Source: Bordetella genomosp. 10
GTDB lineage: Bacteria > Pseudomonadota > Gammaproteobacteria > Burkholderiales > Burkholderiaceae_B
NCBI RefSeq assembly: GCF_002261225.1
Contig: NZ_NEVM01000004.1
Location: 1-8,245 of the forward strand
Length of the DNA: 8,245 nt
Reading direction: 5' to 3'
Made by a program: the position numbers and the translations under genes. Positions within the stretch are counted from its first letter, which is position 1. Every line of letters begins with the position of its first letter. The notes beneath the pieces are model-generated. The model did no database searches. It was not told where the DNA came from and saw only the letters and a list, made by a program, of their open reading frames with translations. Shown one piece after another: positions 1-5,661 of the stretch.

Positions 1-782
1 CCACGGCGGCCGCGACCGCTGCCGCCCAACCGCCCGCGGCCACCCGCGACGGCGCGCCGCTGGCCGCGCGGGACACCGCGCCGGCCCCCGCGGCGCCCGC
101 CGCCCACGTCACCCGGCAGGCCGTGCAGGCTGCCGGCGCCAGCGCGGACGGCAACGCCACCGGACAGGACAACGCCGACAGCCTGGCCAAGCCGGCCCAG
201 CACGCGGCGGCCGCCAGCGACGCGCCCGTGCCGGCCGTGGCCGCCAACGCCCACGAAGCCCTGGCCAACGCCGTCGCCGCCAGCCAGGCGCCGGTCACCG
301 TGCACGCGGCCCCCGTCACGACCTCGCTGCAAGTCAGCACCCCGGTCGGCCAGGCCGGCTGGGCCGCCGACCTCGGCAAGCAGGTCGTCGTGCTGTCCAA
401 CAATGCGCAGCAGAAGACCCAGACCGCGGAACTGCGCCTGGACCCGCCGGACCTCGGACCGCTGCGCATCACGCTGACCTTGAACGACGGCGTGGCCCAG
501 GCCTCCTTCGTGTCTTCCCACGCCGCCGTGCGCCAGGCCGTCGAAGCCGCGCTGCCGCAATTGCAGCAGGCGCTCTCCCAGGCCGGGATTTCGCTGGGCC
601 AGACCAATGTCGGCGACCAGGGCGCGCAGGCCGGCTTCGCGGCCAACGACCAGGGCGGCCGCCAGGGGCAGTCCGGCGGCGGCAACGCATCGGCCCAGGC
701 CGACGGCGGGACCGCCGACAGCATCGTCGCCACGGTGCAGTCGCGCCGCGCGGCCAACACGCTGGTGGACACCTTCGCGTGA
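1..782 (+). CDS. fliK: FliK, flagellar hook-length control protein (3' part; 5' end outside window)
   Basis: The reading frame is open from base 3 to the TGA at 780-782, giving 259 codons with no credible start, so the gene begins upstream of the window. FliK is the secreted molecular ruler that sets hook length; its C-terminal domain contacts FlhB and switches export from hook to filament substrates. The first part is low-complexity Ala/Pro/Thr sequence, as in FliK linkers. The conserved C-terminal hook-length domain lies at about bases 348-617 and shows the family signature AELRLDPPDLGPLRITLTL, then a helical stretch (AVRQAVEAALPQLQQAL) and GISLGQTNV. A Gly/Gln-rich tail follows, ending NTLVDTFA. 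A GTG at 123 could be read as a start, but the same composition continues upstream in frame, so it is probably an internal valine. Position just before fliL agrees with the standard gene order. Confidence 0.93.
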   Translation, partial: TAAATAAAQPPAATRDGAPLAARDTAPAPAAPAAHVTRQAVQAAGASADGNATGQDNADSLAKPAQHAAAASDAPVPAVAANAHEALANAVAASQAPVTVHAAPVTTSLQVSTPVGQAGWAADLGKQVVVLSNNAQQKTQTAELRLDPPDLGPLRITLTLNDGVAQASFVSSHAAVRQAVEAALPQLQQALSQAGISLGQTNVGDQGAQAGFAANDQGGRQGQSGGGNASAQADGGTADSIVATVQSRRAANTLVDTFA

Positions 783-785
783 GGC

Positions 786-835
786 CGGAACGCGCGCGGA
801 CCGGCCCCTGCCGGACAGGCGACGCGCGCGTTTCG
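786..835 (+). terminator. Strong hairpin after fliK, terminator-like
   Basis: Three bases after the fliK stop, AACGCGCGCG (789-798) pairs perfectly with CGCGCGCGTT (823-832). With one G-U pair the stem extends outward to 786/835. The 24-nt loop contains a smaller CCGG/CCGG hairpin (801-804 with 811-814). On the plus strand only three Ts follow the core stem, so it is a weak intrinsic terminator or an mRNA 3'-end stabiliser rather than a textbook terminator. It would separate fliK from the fliL unit, at least in part. Confidence 0.5.
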
Positions 836-962
836 CCAATAGCCTGAGATACACGGATTTCGCCCTGTTTTTCGCCTCCCTGCCGGAGGGCGAATTGGGG
901 CAGAATGTTTCCGGATACTCATAAATTGCGTTTTTCTCGGTAATTCCACTCACCGATCCAAG
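836..962 (+). promoter_or_regulatory. fliK-fliL spacer, probable fliL promoter region
   Basis: This stretch holds no gene and is visibly richer in A/T than its surroundings, especially 894-950. A second imperfect hairpin lies at 871-894 (TCGCC/TCC against GGA/GGCGA with one bulged G). A loose sigma-70-like pair, TTGGGG at 895-900 and CATAAA at 920-925, has a long 19-nt spacer and is weak. I see no convincing sigma-28 (TAAA-N15-GCCGATAA) or sigma-54 (GG-N10-GC) site. In enteric bacteria fliLMNOPQR has its own class 2 promoter under FlhDC; the hairpin-then-AT-rich layout suggests the same here, but no promoter is proven. Confidence 0.3.
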
Positions 963-1547
963 ATGGCGACTTCCAAAACACCCACCATGCCGTCGCGCAG
1001 CACCCTGCCCGTGCGATCCGGCGGCGCCAGCCGGCTGCTGCGCCCCATCATCGGACTGCTGGTCCTCCTGATCGTGGCCGCGGCCAGCGTCGCCACGACC
1101 TGGATGATCACCACCCGTTCGCAGCGCCAGCCGGCCAACGCCGCCGTCCAGATCAACGTCGGCCAGGCGCAGCAGCCCGGCGCGACGCCGACCACGTTCG
1201 TGCCGCCGCCGGCCGCGCCCGCCGCCGTGCCCGCGCCGATCTTCATTCCCATCGAGCCCTTCACGGTCACGGTGCAGAGCGCCAATGCCGAACGCATGCT
1301 GCACGTCGCCCTGACGCTGCGCGTCAGCGACGAGCAGTCCCGCCAGCGCATCGAGAAATACATGCCGGAAGTGCGCAGCCGCATCCTGTTGCTGGCCTCC
1401 TCGCAAACGCCGGAAAGCGTGCAGACGCCGCAAGGCAAGACGGACCTGGCCAACGCCATCATCAAGGCCGTCAACAAGCCGTTCTCGCCCATCCCCGATG
1501 GCCAGTACGTCACCGACGTGCTCTTCACGGCATTCGTGGTGCAATAA
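963..1547 (+). CDS. fliL: FliL, flagellar basal body-associated protein
   Basis: A 194-residue single-pass inner-membrane protein that surrounds or supports the stator at the flagellar base. Visible order: short basic cytoplasmic N-terminus (residues 1-28), transmembrane helix about 29-50 (IIGLLVLLIVAAASVATTW), a Pro/Ala/Gln-rich periplasmic linker about 55-95, then the conserved FliL domain (PIEPFTVTVQ, then MLHVALTLRVSDEQSRQRIEKY and PEVRSRILLL), ending with the typical DVLFTAFVVQ. The linker makes it somewhat longer than the usual 150-180 residues. The ATG at 963 has almost no Shine-Dalgarno (CCAAG directly before it); an ATG at 987 is an alternative that keeps all domains. The stop TAA abuts the fliM ATG. 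Confidence 0.95.
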   Translation: MATSKTPTMPSRSTLPVRSGGASRLLRPIIGLLVLLIVAAASVATTWMITTRSQRQPANAAVQINVGQAQQPGATPTTFVPPPAAPAAVPAPIFIPIEPFTVTVQSANAERMLHVALTLRVSDEQSRQRIEKYMPEVRSRILLLASSQTPESVQTPQGKTDLANAIIKAVNKPFSPIPDGQYVTDVLFTAFVVQ

Positions 1548-2549
1548 ATGGCCTACGAGGCTTTTCTTTCGCAGGATGAAGTCGACGCCCTGCTCGCGGG
1601 CGTCACCGGCGAAGACGACGGCAAGGCACAGGCGCAGGAAGAACAGGCGGGCGTGCGCGCCTACGACCTGAGCTCGCCCGAACGGGTCGTGCGGCGCCGC
1701 ATGCAGACGCTGGAGCTGATCAACGAACGCTTCGCGCGCCATATGCGCAGCGTGCTGTTGAACTTCATGCGCCGCAACGCCGACATCACCGTCGGCTCGA
1801 TCAAGATCATGAAGTACTCGGATTTCGAGCGCAACCTGCCCGTGCCGAGCAACCTGAACATGGTGCAGATGAAGCCGCTGCGCGGCACCGCCCTGTTCAC
1901 CTACGACCCCAACCTGGTGTTCCTGGTCATCGACAGCCTGTTCGGCGGCGACGGACGCTACCACACCCGGGTCGAGGGACGCGATTTCACGACGACCGAG
2001 CAGCGCATCATCCGCCGCCTGCTCAACCTGACGCTGGAAAGCTACGGCAAGTCCTGGGACGCGGTCTATCCCGTCGAATTCGAGTACGTGCGTTCCGAAA
2101 TGCACACCAAGTTCGCCAGCATCACCGGCGACAACGAGGTGGTGGTGGTCACGCCCTTCCACATCGAATTCGGCGCCACGGGCGGCGACCTGAACATCTG
2201 CCTGCCCTACTCCATGATCGAGCCGGTGCGCGACCTGCTCACCCGGCCGTTGCAGGAAAACACCCTGGAGGCGGTCGACCAGCGCTGGGCCACCCAGCTC
2301 TCGCGCCAGGTGCGCAGCGCCGACGTCGAACTGGTGGCGGAATTCGTCAGCATCGATTCGTCGATCCGCGACCTGCTGGCGATGAAGGTCGGCGACGTGC
2401 TGCCCATCGAGGTGCCGGAGATCGTCACCGCGTTCATCAACGAAGTCCCGGTCATGGAATGCGGCTTCGGCGTCTTCAACACCCAATACGCCCTGCGCAT
2501 CCAGAAACTGCTAACTCCCCACGATTCCGATACTGAGGCCCCCGAATGA
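1548..2549 (+). CDS. fliM: FliM, flagellar motor switch protein
   Basis: A 333-residue C-ring protein that binds CheY-P and sets rotation direction. The N-terminal CheY-binding peptide is intact (LSQDEVDALLAG, residues 7-18), followed by an acidic, Gln-rich linker (about 21-38). The CheC-like middle domain spans about 45-230 and includes the GGDG motif (133-136), which in the family sits at the FliG/FliM interface. The C-terminal SpoA-type domain, which pairs with FliN, spans about 250-325 (VGDVLPIEVPEIVTAFINEV). Length matches the family. The start codon directly follows the fliL stop (TAAATG), so translation is probably coupled. The end overlaps fliN by four bases. Confidence 0.98.
   Translation: MAYEAFLSQDEVDALLAGVTGEDDGKAQAQEEQAGVRAYDLSSPERVVRRRMQTLELINERFARHMRSVLLNFMRRNADITVGSIKIMKYSDFERNLPVPSNLNMVQMKPLRGTALFTYDPNLVFLVIDSLFGGDGRYHTRVEGRDFTTTEQRIIRRLLNLTLESYGKSWDAVYPVEFEYVRSEMHTKFASITGDNEVVVVTPFHIEFGATGGDLNICLPYSMIEPVRDLLTRPLQENTLEAVDQRWATQLSRQVRSADVELVAEFVSIDSSIRDLLAMKVGDVLPIEVPEIVTAFINEVPVMECGFGVFNTQYALRIQKLLTPHDSDTEAPE
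2535..2538 (+). promoter_or_regulatory. Ribosome binding site of fliN inside fliM
   Basis: GAGG lies 7 nt before the fliN ATG at 2546, within the last codons of fliM. It supports the overlapping ATGA start and is one of the few recognisable Shine-Dalgarno sequences in this operon. Confidence 0.6.
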
Positions 2550-3076
2550 CTGATCCGAACGCCGAGAACAAAGCCGGCGGCACCAGCCCCGCCGCGTCCG
2601 GCGCCGACGACTGGGCCGACGCGCTCGCCGAGCAATCCCGCGCCGCCACGCAGTCGCAGGCCGACGGCCTGAAGGCCGCGGAAGACGACCCCTGGGCCGC
2701 CGCCATGGCCGAACAGGGCGCGGCCACTGCCGCCGCCCCCAGTCCGGCGCCGCAATCGGCCGCCAAGGCCGTCTTCAAGCCGCTGGCCGGCAGCACCGAA
2801 AAGGCCACCACCGACATCGACCTGATCATGGACGTGCCGGTGCAGTTGACGGTGGAGCTTGGCCGCACGCGCCTGACCATCAAGAACCTGCTGCAGCTCG
2901 GCCAGGGCTCGGTGGTCGAGCTCGACGGCCTGGCCGGCGAACCGATGGACATCTTCGTCAACGGCTACCTGATCGCCCAGGGCGAAGTGGTGGTGGTCGA
3001 CGAGAAGTACGGCATCCGCCTGACCGACATCATCACCCCGTCCGAACGCATCAACCGCCTGAACGGCCGCCGTTGA
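2546..3076 (+). CDS. fliN: FliN, flagellar motor switch protein
   Basis: A 176-residue protein forming the base of the C-ring with FliM; in the family it also docks the FliH-FliI export ATPase and contributes to CheY-P response. The C-terminal SpoA domain, about residues 90-173, is highly conserved (DIDLIMDVPVQLTVELGRTR, GLAGEPMDIFVNGYLIAQGE, ITPSERINRL). The protein is about 40 residues longer than E. coli FliN (137), and the extra length is in the Ala/Gln-rich N-terminus. There the conserved DDxWAxALxEQ-type motif occurs twice, at 21-30 and 47-57. The start overlaps the fliM stop (ATGA) and has GAGG at proper spacing. The stop at 3074-3076 is followed 21 bp later by fliO. Confidence 0.98.
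   Translation: MTDPNAENKAGGTSPAASGADDWADALAEQSRAATQSQADGLKAAEDDPWAAAMAEQGAATAAAPSPAPQSAAKAVFKPLAGSTEKATTDIDLIMDVPVQLTVELGRTRLTIKNLLQLGQGSVVELDGLAGEPMDIFVNGYLIAQGEVVVVDEKYGIRLTDIITPSERINRLNGRR
2606..2716 (+). repeat. Duplicated short motif in the FliN N-terminus
   Basis: Two copies of an acidic-Trp-amphipathic motif: DDWADALAEQ (bases 2606-2635) and DDPWAAAMAEQ (bases 2684-2716), separated by a 16-residue Ala/Gln linker. E. coli FliN, as I recall it, has one such motif (DDLWAEALSEQ). The DNA copies are not identical, so this is an old or selected duplication at protein level rather than a recent DNA repeat. Confidence 0.7.
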
Positions 3077-3097
3077 TCCCGCGCCGCTGATCCCGTC

Positions 3098-3427
3098 ATG
3101 ACCTCGCCCGACGTGCTACGCCTGTTCCTCGGCCTCGTGCTGGTGGTGGGCGTGATCCTCGCCTTCGGCTGGCTGGCCCGCCGGGGCGGACTGGCCGGCC
3201 GGTCGCGCGGCCGCATGCGGGTGATCGAAAGCCTCGGGCTGGGGCCGCGCCACCGCATGGTGCTGGTCCAGGTCGACGATACCTGGCTGGTCGTGGGCAT
3301 CGCCGCCGGCCAGATGAACGTGCTGCACACGCTGCCCGCGGGCGCGCCCTTGCCGGACCTGCCGGCGGCGCCGGCCTCGGCGTTCGCCGGCAAGCTGGGC
3401 GAAGCCTGGCGCCGCCGCCACGGCTGA
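3098..3427 (+). CDS. fliO: FliO, flagellar export gate assembly protein
   Basis: A 109-residue, single-pass membrane protein that helps assemble the FliP ring of the flagellar type III export gate; it is not part of the mature gate in Salmonella. Visible: short N-terminus, transmembrane helix at about 7-26 ([20 protein letters not shown]), a basic stretch [14 protein letters not shown], then the small cytoplasmic beta-domain with family features ([26 protein letters not shown]). The C-terminus is Pro/Ala-rich and ends in a basic RRRHG. FliO is poorly conserved, so its place between fliN and fliP is an important part of the call. The ATG lacks a clear Shine-Dalgarno; TGATCCCG occurs twice just before it (3074-3081, 3088-3095). 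Confidence 0.92.
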   Translation: MTSPDVLRLFLGLVLVVGVILAFGWLARRGGLAGRSRGRMRVIESLGLGPRHRMVLVQVDDTWLVVGIAAGQMNVLHTLPAGAPLPDLPAAPASAFAGKLGEAWRRRHG

Positions 3428-3466
3428 GGGTGCGTCAGCCTTTCCCGCTGTATTCCTGCAATCACC

Positions 3467-3481
3467 GGCGGCGAGGCCGCC
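3467..3481 (+). other. Small hairpin in the fliO-fliP gap
   Basis: GGCGGC (3467-3472) pairs with GCCGCC (3476-3481) around a 3-nt GAG loop, 16 nt upstream of the fliP ATG. There is no T-tract, so it is not a terminator. It could affect fliP translation initiation or be incidental in GC-rich sequence. The rest of the 70-bp gap shows no clear promoter. Confidence 0.35.
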
Positions 3482-3497
3482 ACCGCCAGAATCCGCC

Positions 3498-4295
3498 ATG
3501 AGCATTTTCCGCAGTTGGGCCCCTCTGTTGCGACGCGCGCTTTCTTCGCAGCGCGGCGGCGCCTTGCTCGGCCTGCTGGCCTTGCTGGCGCTGGTGCCGG
3601 GCGTCGTCCTGGCCCAGGCCACGCTGCCGGCCCTGACGGCGACGCCGGGTCCCAACGGCACCGAGACGTACTCGCTGAGCGTGCAGACGCTCATCATGCT
3701 GACGGCGCTGACCTTCCTGCCGGCGGCGGTGCTGATGATGACGGGCTTCACCCGCATCATCATCGTCCTGAGCCTGATGCGCAACGCGCTGGGCACCCAG
3801 ACCACGCCGCCCAACATGGTGCTGATCGGCCTGGCCCTGTTCCTGACGGCGTACACCATGTCGCCGGTGTTCGACGAAATCTACCAGAAGGCCTACCAGC
3901 CCCTGACCGCCGGGTCGATCACCTTCGAGACCGCGCTGGAACGCGGCGCCGTCCCGCTGCGGACCTTCATGCTGCACCAGACCCGGGAAACCGACCTGGC
4001 GCTGTTCGCCAACATGACCAACCAGCCCGCCATGGATACGCCGGCCAACGTGCCGCTGAAGGTCCTGGTGCCCGCCTTCGTCACCAGCGAACTGAAGACC
4101 GCCTTCCAGATCGGCTTCACCGTCTTCATTCCCTTCCTGATCATCGACCTGGTGGTGGCCAGCGTGCTGATGGGCCTGGGCATGATGATGGTGCCCCCCG
4201 TCACGGTGTCGCTGCCCTTCAAGCTGATGCTGTTCGTGCTGGCCGACGGCTGGCACCTGCTGCTGGGCTCCCTGTCCCGCAGTTTCTATCAATAG
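3498..4295 (+). CDS. fliP: FliP, flagellar type III export gate protein
   Basis: A 265-residue inner-membrane protein; five FliP with FliQ and FliR form the helical export gate. Visible: an N-terminal signal peptide (basic [15 protein letters not shown], hydrophobic 21-38, likely cleavage after VLA at 39), as known for flagellar FliP. Then a hydrophobic segment about 62-95 ([49 protein letters not shown]), the periplasmic/soluble part about 120-190 ([25 protein letters not shown]), and the C-terminal membrane hairpin ([33 protein letters not shown]). The Met triplet at 229-231, before VPP, corresponds to the methionine gasket that seals the gate. Length is normal once the signal peptide is counted. 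The Shine-Dalgarno is weak. Confidence 0.98.
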   Translation: MSIFRSWAPLLRRALSSQRGGALLGLLALLALVPGVVLAQATLPALTATPGPNGTETYSLSVQTLIMLTALTFLPAAVLMMTGFTRIIIVLSLMRNALGTQTTPPNMVLIGLALFLTAYTMSPVFDEIYQKAYQPLTAGSITFETALERGAVPLRTFMLHQTRETDLALFANMTNQPAMDTPANVPLKVLVPAFVTSELKTAFQIGFTVFIPFLIIDLVVASVLMGLGMMMVPPVTVSLPFKLMLFVLADGWHLLLGSLSRSFYQ

Positions 4296-4329
4296 ATAAG
4301 GCCTGCGCCGAATCCGCGAGTCATCCGCC

Positions 4330-4599
4330 ATGAACGACCAAACCGTAATGACGATGTCCTACCAGGCCATGAAGATGGTCCTCATCGTGGCCGGCCCGAT
4401 GCTGCTGGTCACGCTGGCGGTCGGCCTGATCATCAGCGTGTTCCAGGCCGCCACGCAGATCAACGAAATGACGCTGTCCTTCATTCCCAAGCTGCTGGCC
4501 GTGGCCGCGACGCTGGTGGTGCTGGGGCCCTGGCTGATGCAGACCATGGTCGACTACATCCGCCAGATCATGGAGCAGATCCCGGGACTGGTGTCCTGA
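4330..4599 (+). CDS. fliQ: FliQ, flagellar type III export gate protein
   Basis: An 89-residue hydrophobic protein of the export gate, the usual family length. It has two transmembrane helices, about 15-37 (MKMVLIVAGPMLLVTLAVGL) and 50-73 (LSFIPKLLAVAATLVVLGPW), joined by the conserved loop SVFQAATQINEMTLSFIPK. In solved gates, copies of FliQ wrap around the FliP-FliR core. It starts 34 bp after fliP with a CGAG weakly matching a Shine-Dalgarno. Like fliP, its ATG is preceded by ATCCGCC. Confidence 0.98.
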   Translation: MNDQTVMTMSYQAMKMVLIVAGPMLLVTLAVGLIISVFQAATQINEMTLSFIPKLLAVAATLVVLGPWLMQTMVDYIRQIMEQIPGLVS

Positions 4600-4621
4600 G
4601 GCCGGGGCCGGCGCGGGCGTC

Positions 4622-5425
4622 ATGATCAGCTTCACCCTCGACCAGCTATACGGCTGGATCAACGCCTTCCTCTGGCCCTTCGCGCGGCTGCTGGCCCTGT
4701 TTTCCGTGGCGCCGCTGTTCGGCGAGTCGTCGGTGCCGTCGCTGCCCAAGGTGGGCCTGGCGGCGATCGTCGCCATCGTGGTGGCGCCCACCCTGCCCGC
4801 CTTTCCGGCGGTGGCGACCAGTTCCTACGAAGGCCTGTGGATCCTGGCGCAGCAGATATTCATCGGCATGGCGCTGGGCTTCGTCATGCGGATCTGCTTT
4901 TCCGCGGTGCAGACGGCGGGCGACTTCGTCGGCCTGCAGATGGGCTTGTCGCTGGCGACGCTGTACGACCCCTCGACGCATTCCAACACCGAAGTGCTGG
5001 CGCGGCTGTTCAACATCCTGGCCATGCTGCTGTTCCTGGTGTTCAACGGCCATCTGCTGATGCTGGACGTGCTGGTGCGCAGCTTCACCATCCTGCCCAT
5101 CGGGCACGACACGCTGAATCCGGCCGCCTGGATGGGGGTGGCGGAAGTGGGCGGGAAGATCTTCTCCTCCGGCCTGCTGATGGCCTTGCCGCTGATCGCG
5201 GCGCTGCTGACGCTGAATCTTTCCCTGGGCATCCTCAACCGCGCGGCGCCGCAGCTCTCGGCCTTTTCCGTGGGCTTTCCCATCATGCTGATGTCGGGCG
5301 TGGTGCTGCTCACCATCATCCTGCCGCACACGCCCTCGTTCCTGAACGAGTTCTACCAGGAATCGCTGGCGGCCATGGCGCGCGTCGCCGACACCCTCGC
5401 CATGCCCCGCACCGGGGCGAATTGA
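4622..5425 (+). CDS. fliR: FliR, flagellar type III export gate protein
   Basis: A 267-residue polytopic membrane protein, the single-copy closing subunit of the FliP5-FliQ4-FliR1 gate; it also contacts FlhB. Family features are visible throughout: WINAFLWPFARLLALFSVAP and KVGLAAIVAIVVAPTLP at the N-terminus, IFIGMALGFVMRICFSAVQT, AGDFVGLQMGLSLATLYDP, an NTEVLARLFNILAMLLFLVF helix, and the C-terminal ALPLIAALLTLNLSLGILNR, QLSAFSVGFPIML. Several transmembrane segments alternate with short loops. Length is typical. It starts 22 bp after fliQ and is the last gene of the operon. Confidence 0.98.
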   Translation: MISFTLDQLYGWINAFLWPFARLLALFSVAPLFGESSVPSLPKVGLAAIVAIVVAPTLPAFPAVATSSYEGLWILAQQIFIGMALGFVMRICFSAVQTAGDFVGLQMGLSLATLYDPSTHSNTEVLARLFNILAMLLFLVFNGHLLMLDVLVRSFTILPIGHDTLNPAAWMGVAEVGGKIFSSGLLMALPLIAALLTLNLSLGILNRAAPQLSAFSVGFPIMLMSGVVLLTIILPHTPSFLNEFYQESLAAMARVADTLAMPRTGAN

Positions 5426-5476
5426 TCCCGCAGAGGCGGGAGATATGGGATAGGGTCAATGCGTTCCATGCGGAAC
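5426..5476 (+). other. Two small hairpins directly after fliR
   Basis: TCCCGC (5426-5431) pairs with GCGGGA (5436-5441) immediately after the fliR stop, and GTTCC (5463-5467) pairs with GGAAC (5472-5476). A palindrome CCGGCGCCGG lies at 5481-5490. None is followed by a T-tract on the plus strand, so they look like 3'-end structures rather than intrinsic terminators. Confidence 0.4.
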
Positions 5477-5500
5477 CCGACCGGCGCCGGCCGTTGTCTG

Positions 5501-5533
5501 AAAAAGAAAAAAGCCCCGTCCAAAGGACGAGGC
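5501..5533 (-). terminator. Rho-independent terminator of the chemoreceptor gene
   Basis: Read on the minus strand: GCCTCGTCC, loop TTT, GGACGGGGC, then TTTTTTCTTTTT. The 9-bp stem (5513-5533) has one A-C mismatch and the U-tract is 5501-5512. This is a textbook intrinsic terminator for transcription coming from the receptor gene, whose stop is about 130 nt upstream. There is no T-tract on the plus side, so it should not stop fli transcription efficiently. Confidence 0.85.
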
Positions 5534-5589
5534 ATAACGGACTGACACGTTGACGCGCGCGGCGGACCGGCTGTCGTTGTGTCGTAGCT

Positions 5590-5638
5590 GGCGGCGTTGA
5601 CGGGCCGAGGGAGGCCCGCCGTTACCGCCTTGTTGTTC
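5590..5638 (+). terminator. Probable terminator of the fli operon
   Basis: An inner stem CGGGCC (5601-5606) / GGCCCG (5613-5618) and an outer stem GGCGG (5590-5594) / CCGCC (5625-5629) are separated by a 6x6 internal loop. On the plus strand the structure is followed by TTGTTGTT (5630-5637), a T-rich but G-interrupted tail. It lies about 165 bp past fliR and just downstream of the convergent receptor gene. On the minus strand there is no U-tract. The spacer 5534-5589 shows nothing else. Confidence 0.5.
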
Positions 5639-5661
5639 GATCTTACCTATTCTCGCTTATT

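Noticed and set aside
123..125. GTG at 123 as the start of a short fliK
   Set aside because: The frame stays open to the window edge with the same Ala/Pro-rich composition and there is no ribosome site, so this is an internal codon of a gene beginning upstream.
895..925. Sigma-70 promoter TTGGGG/CATAAA upstream of fliL as a firm call
   Set aside because: Both boxes are imperfect and the spacer is 19 nt; kept only as a low-confidence part of a regulatory region.
3515..4333. Long open frames overlapping fliP on both strands (for example 3515-4333 plus and 3462-4331 minus)
   Set aside because: Their translations are repetitive Arg/Asp/Gly/His sequence caused by GC bias; fliP is clearly the coding frame.
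4646..5553. Alternative frames over fliR (4837-5553 plus, 4646-5329 minus)
   Set aside because: No domain features; composition matches frame shadows, and FliR is strongly supported.
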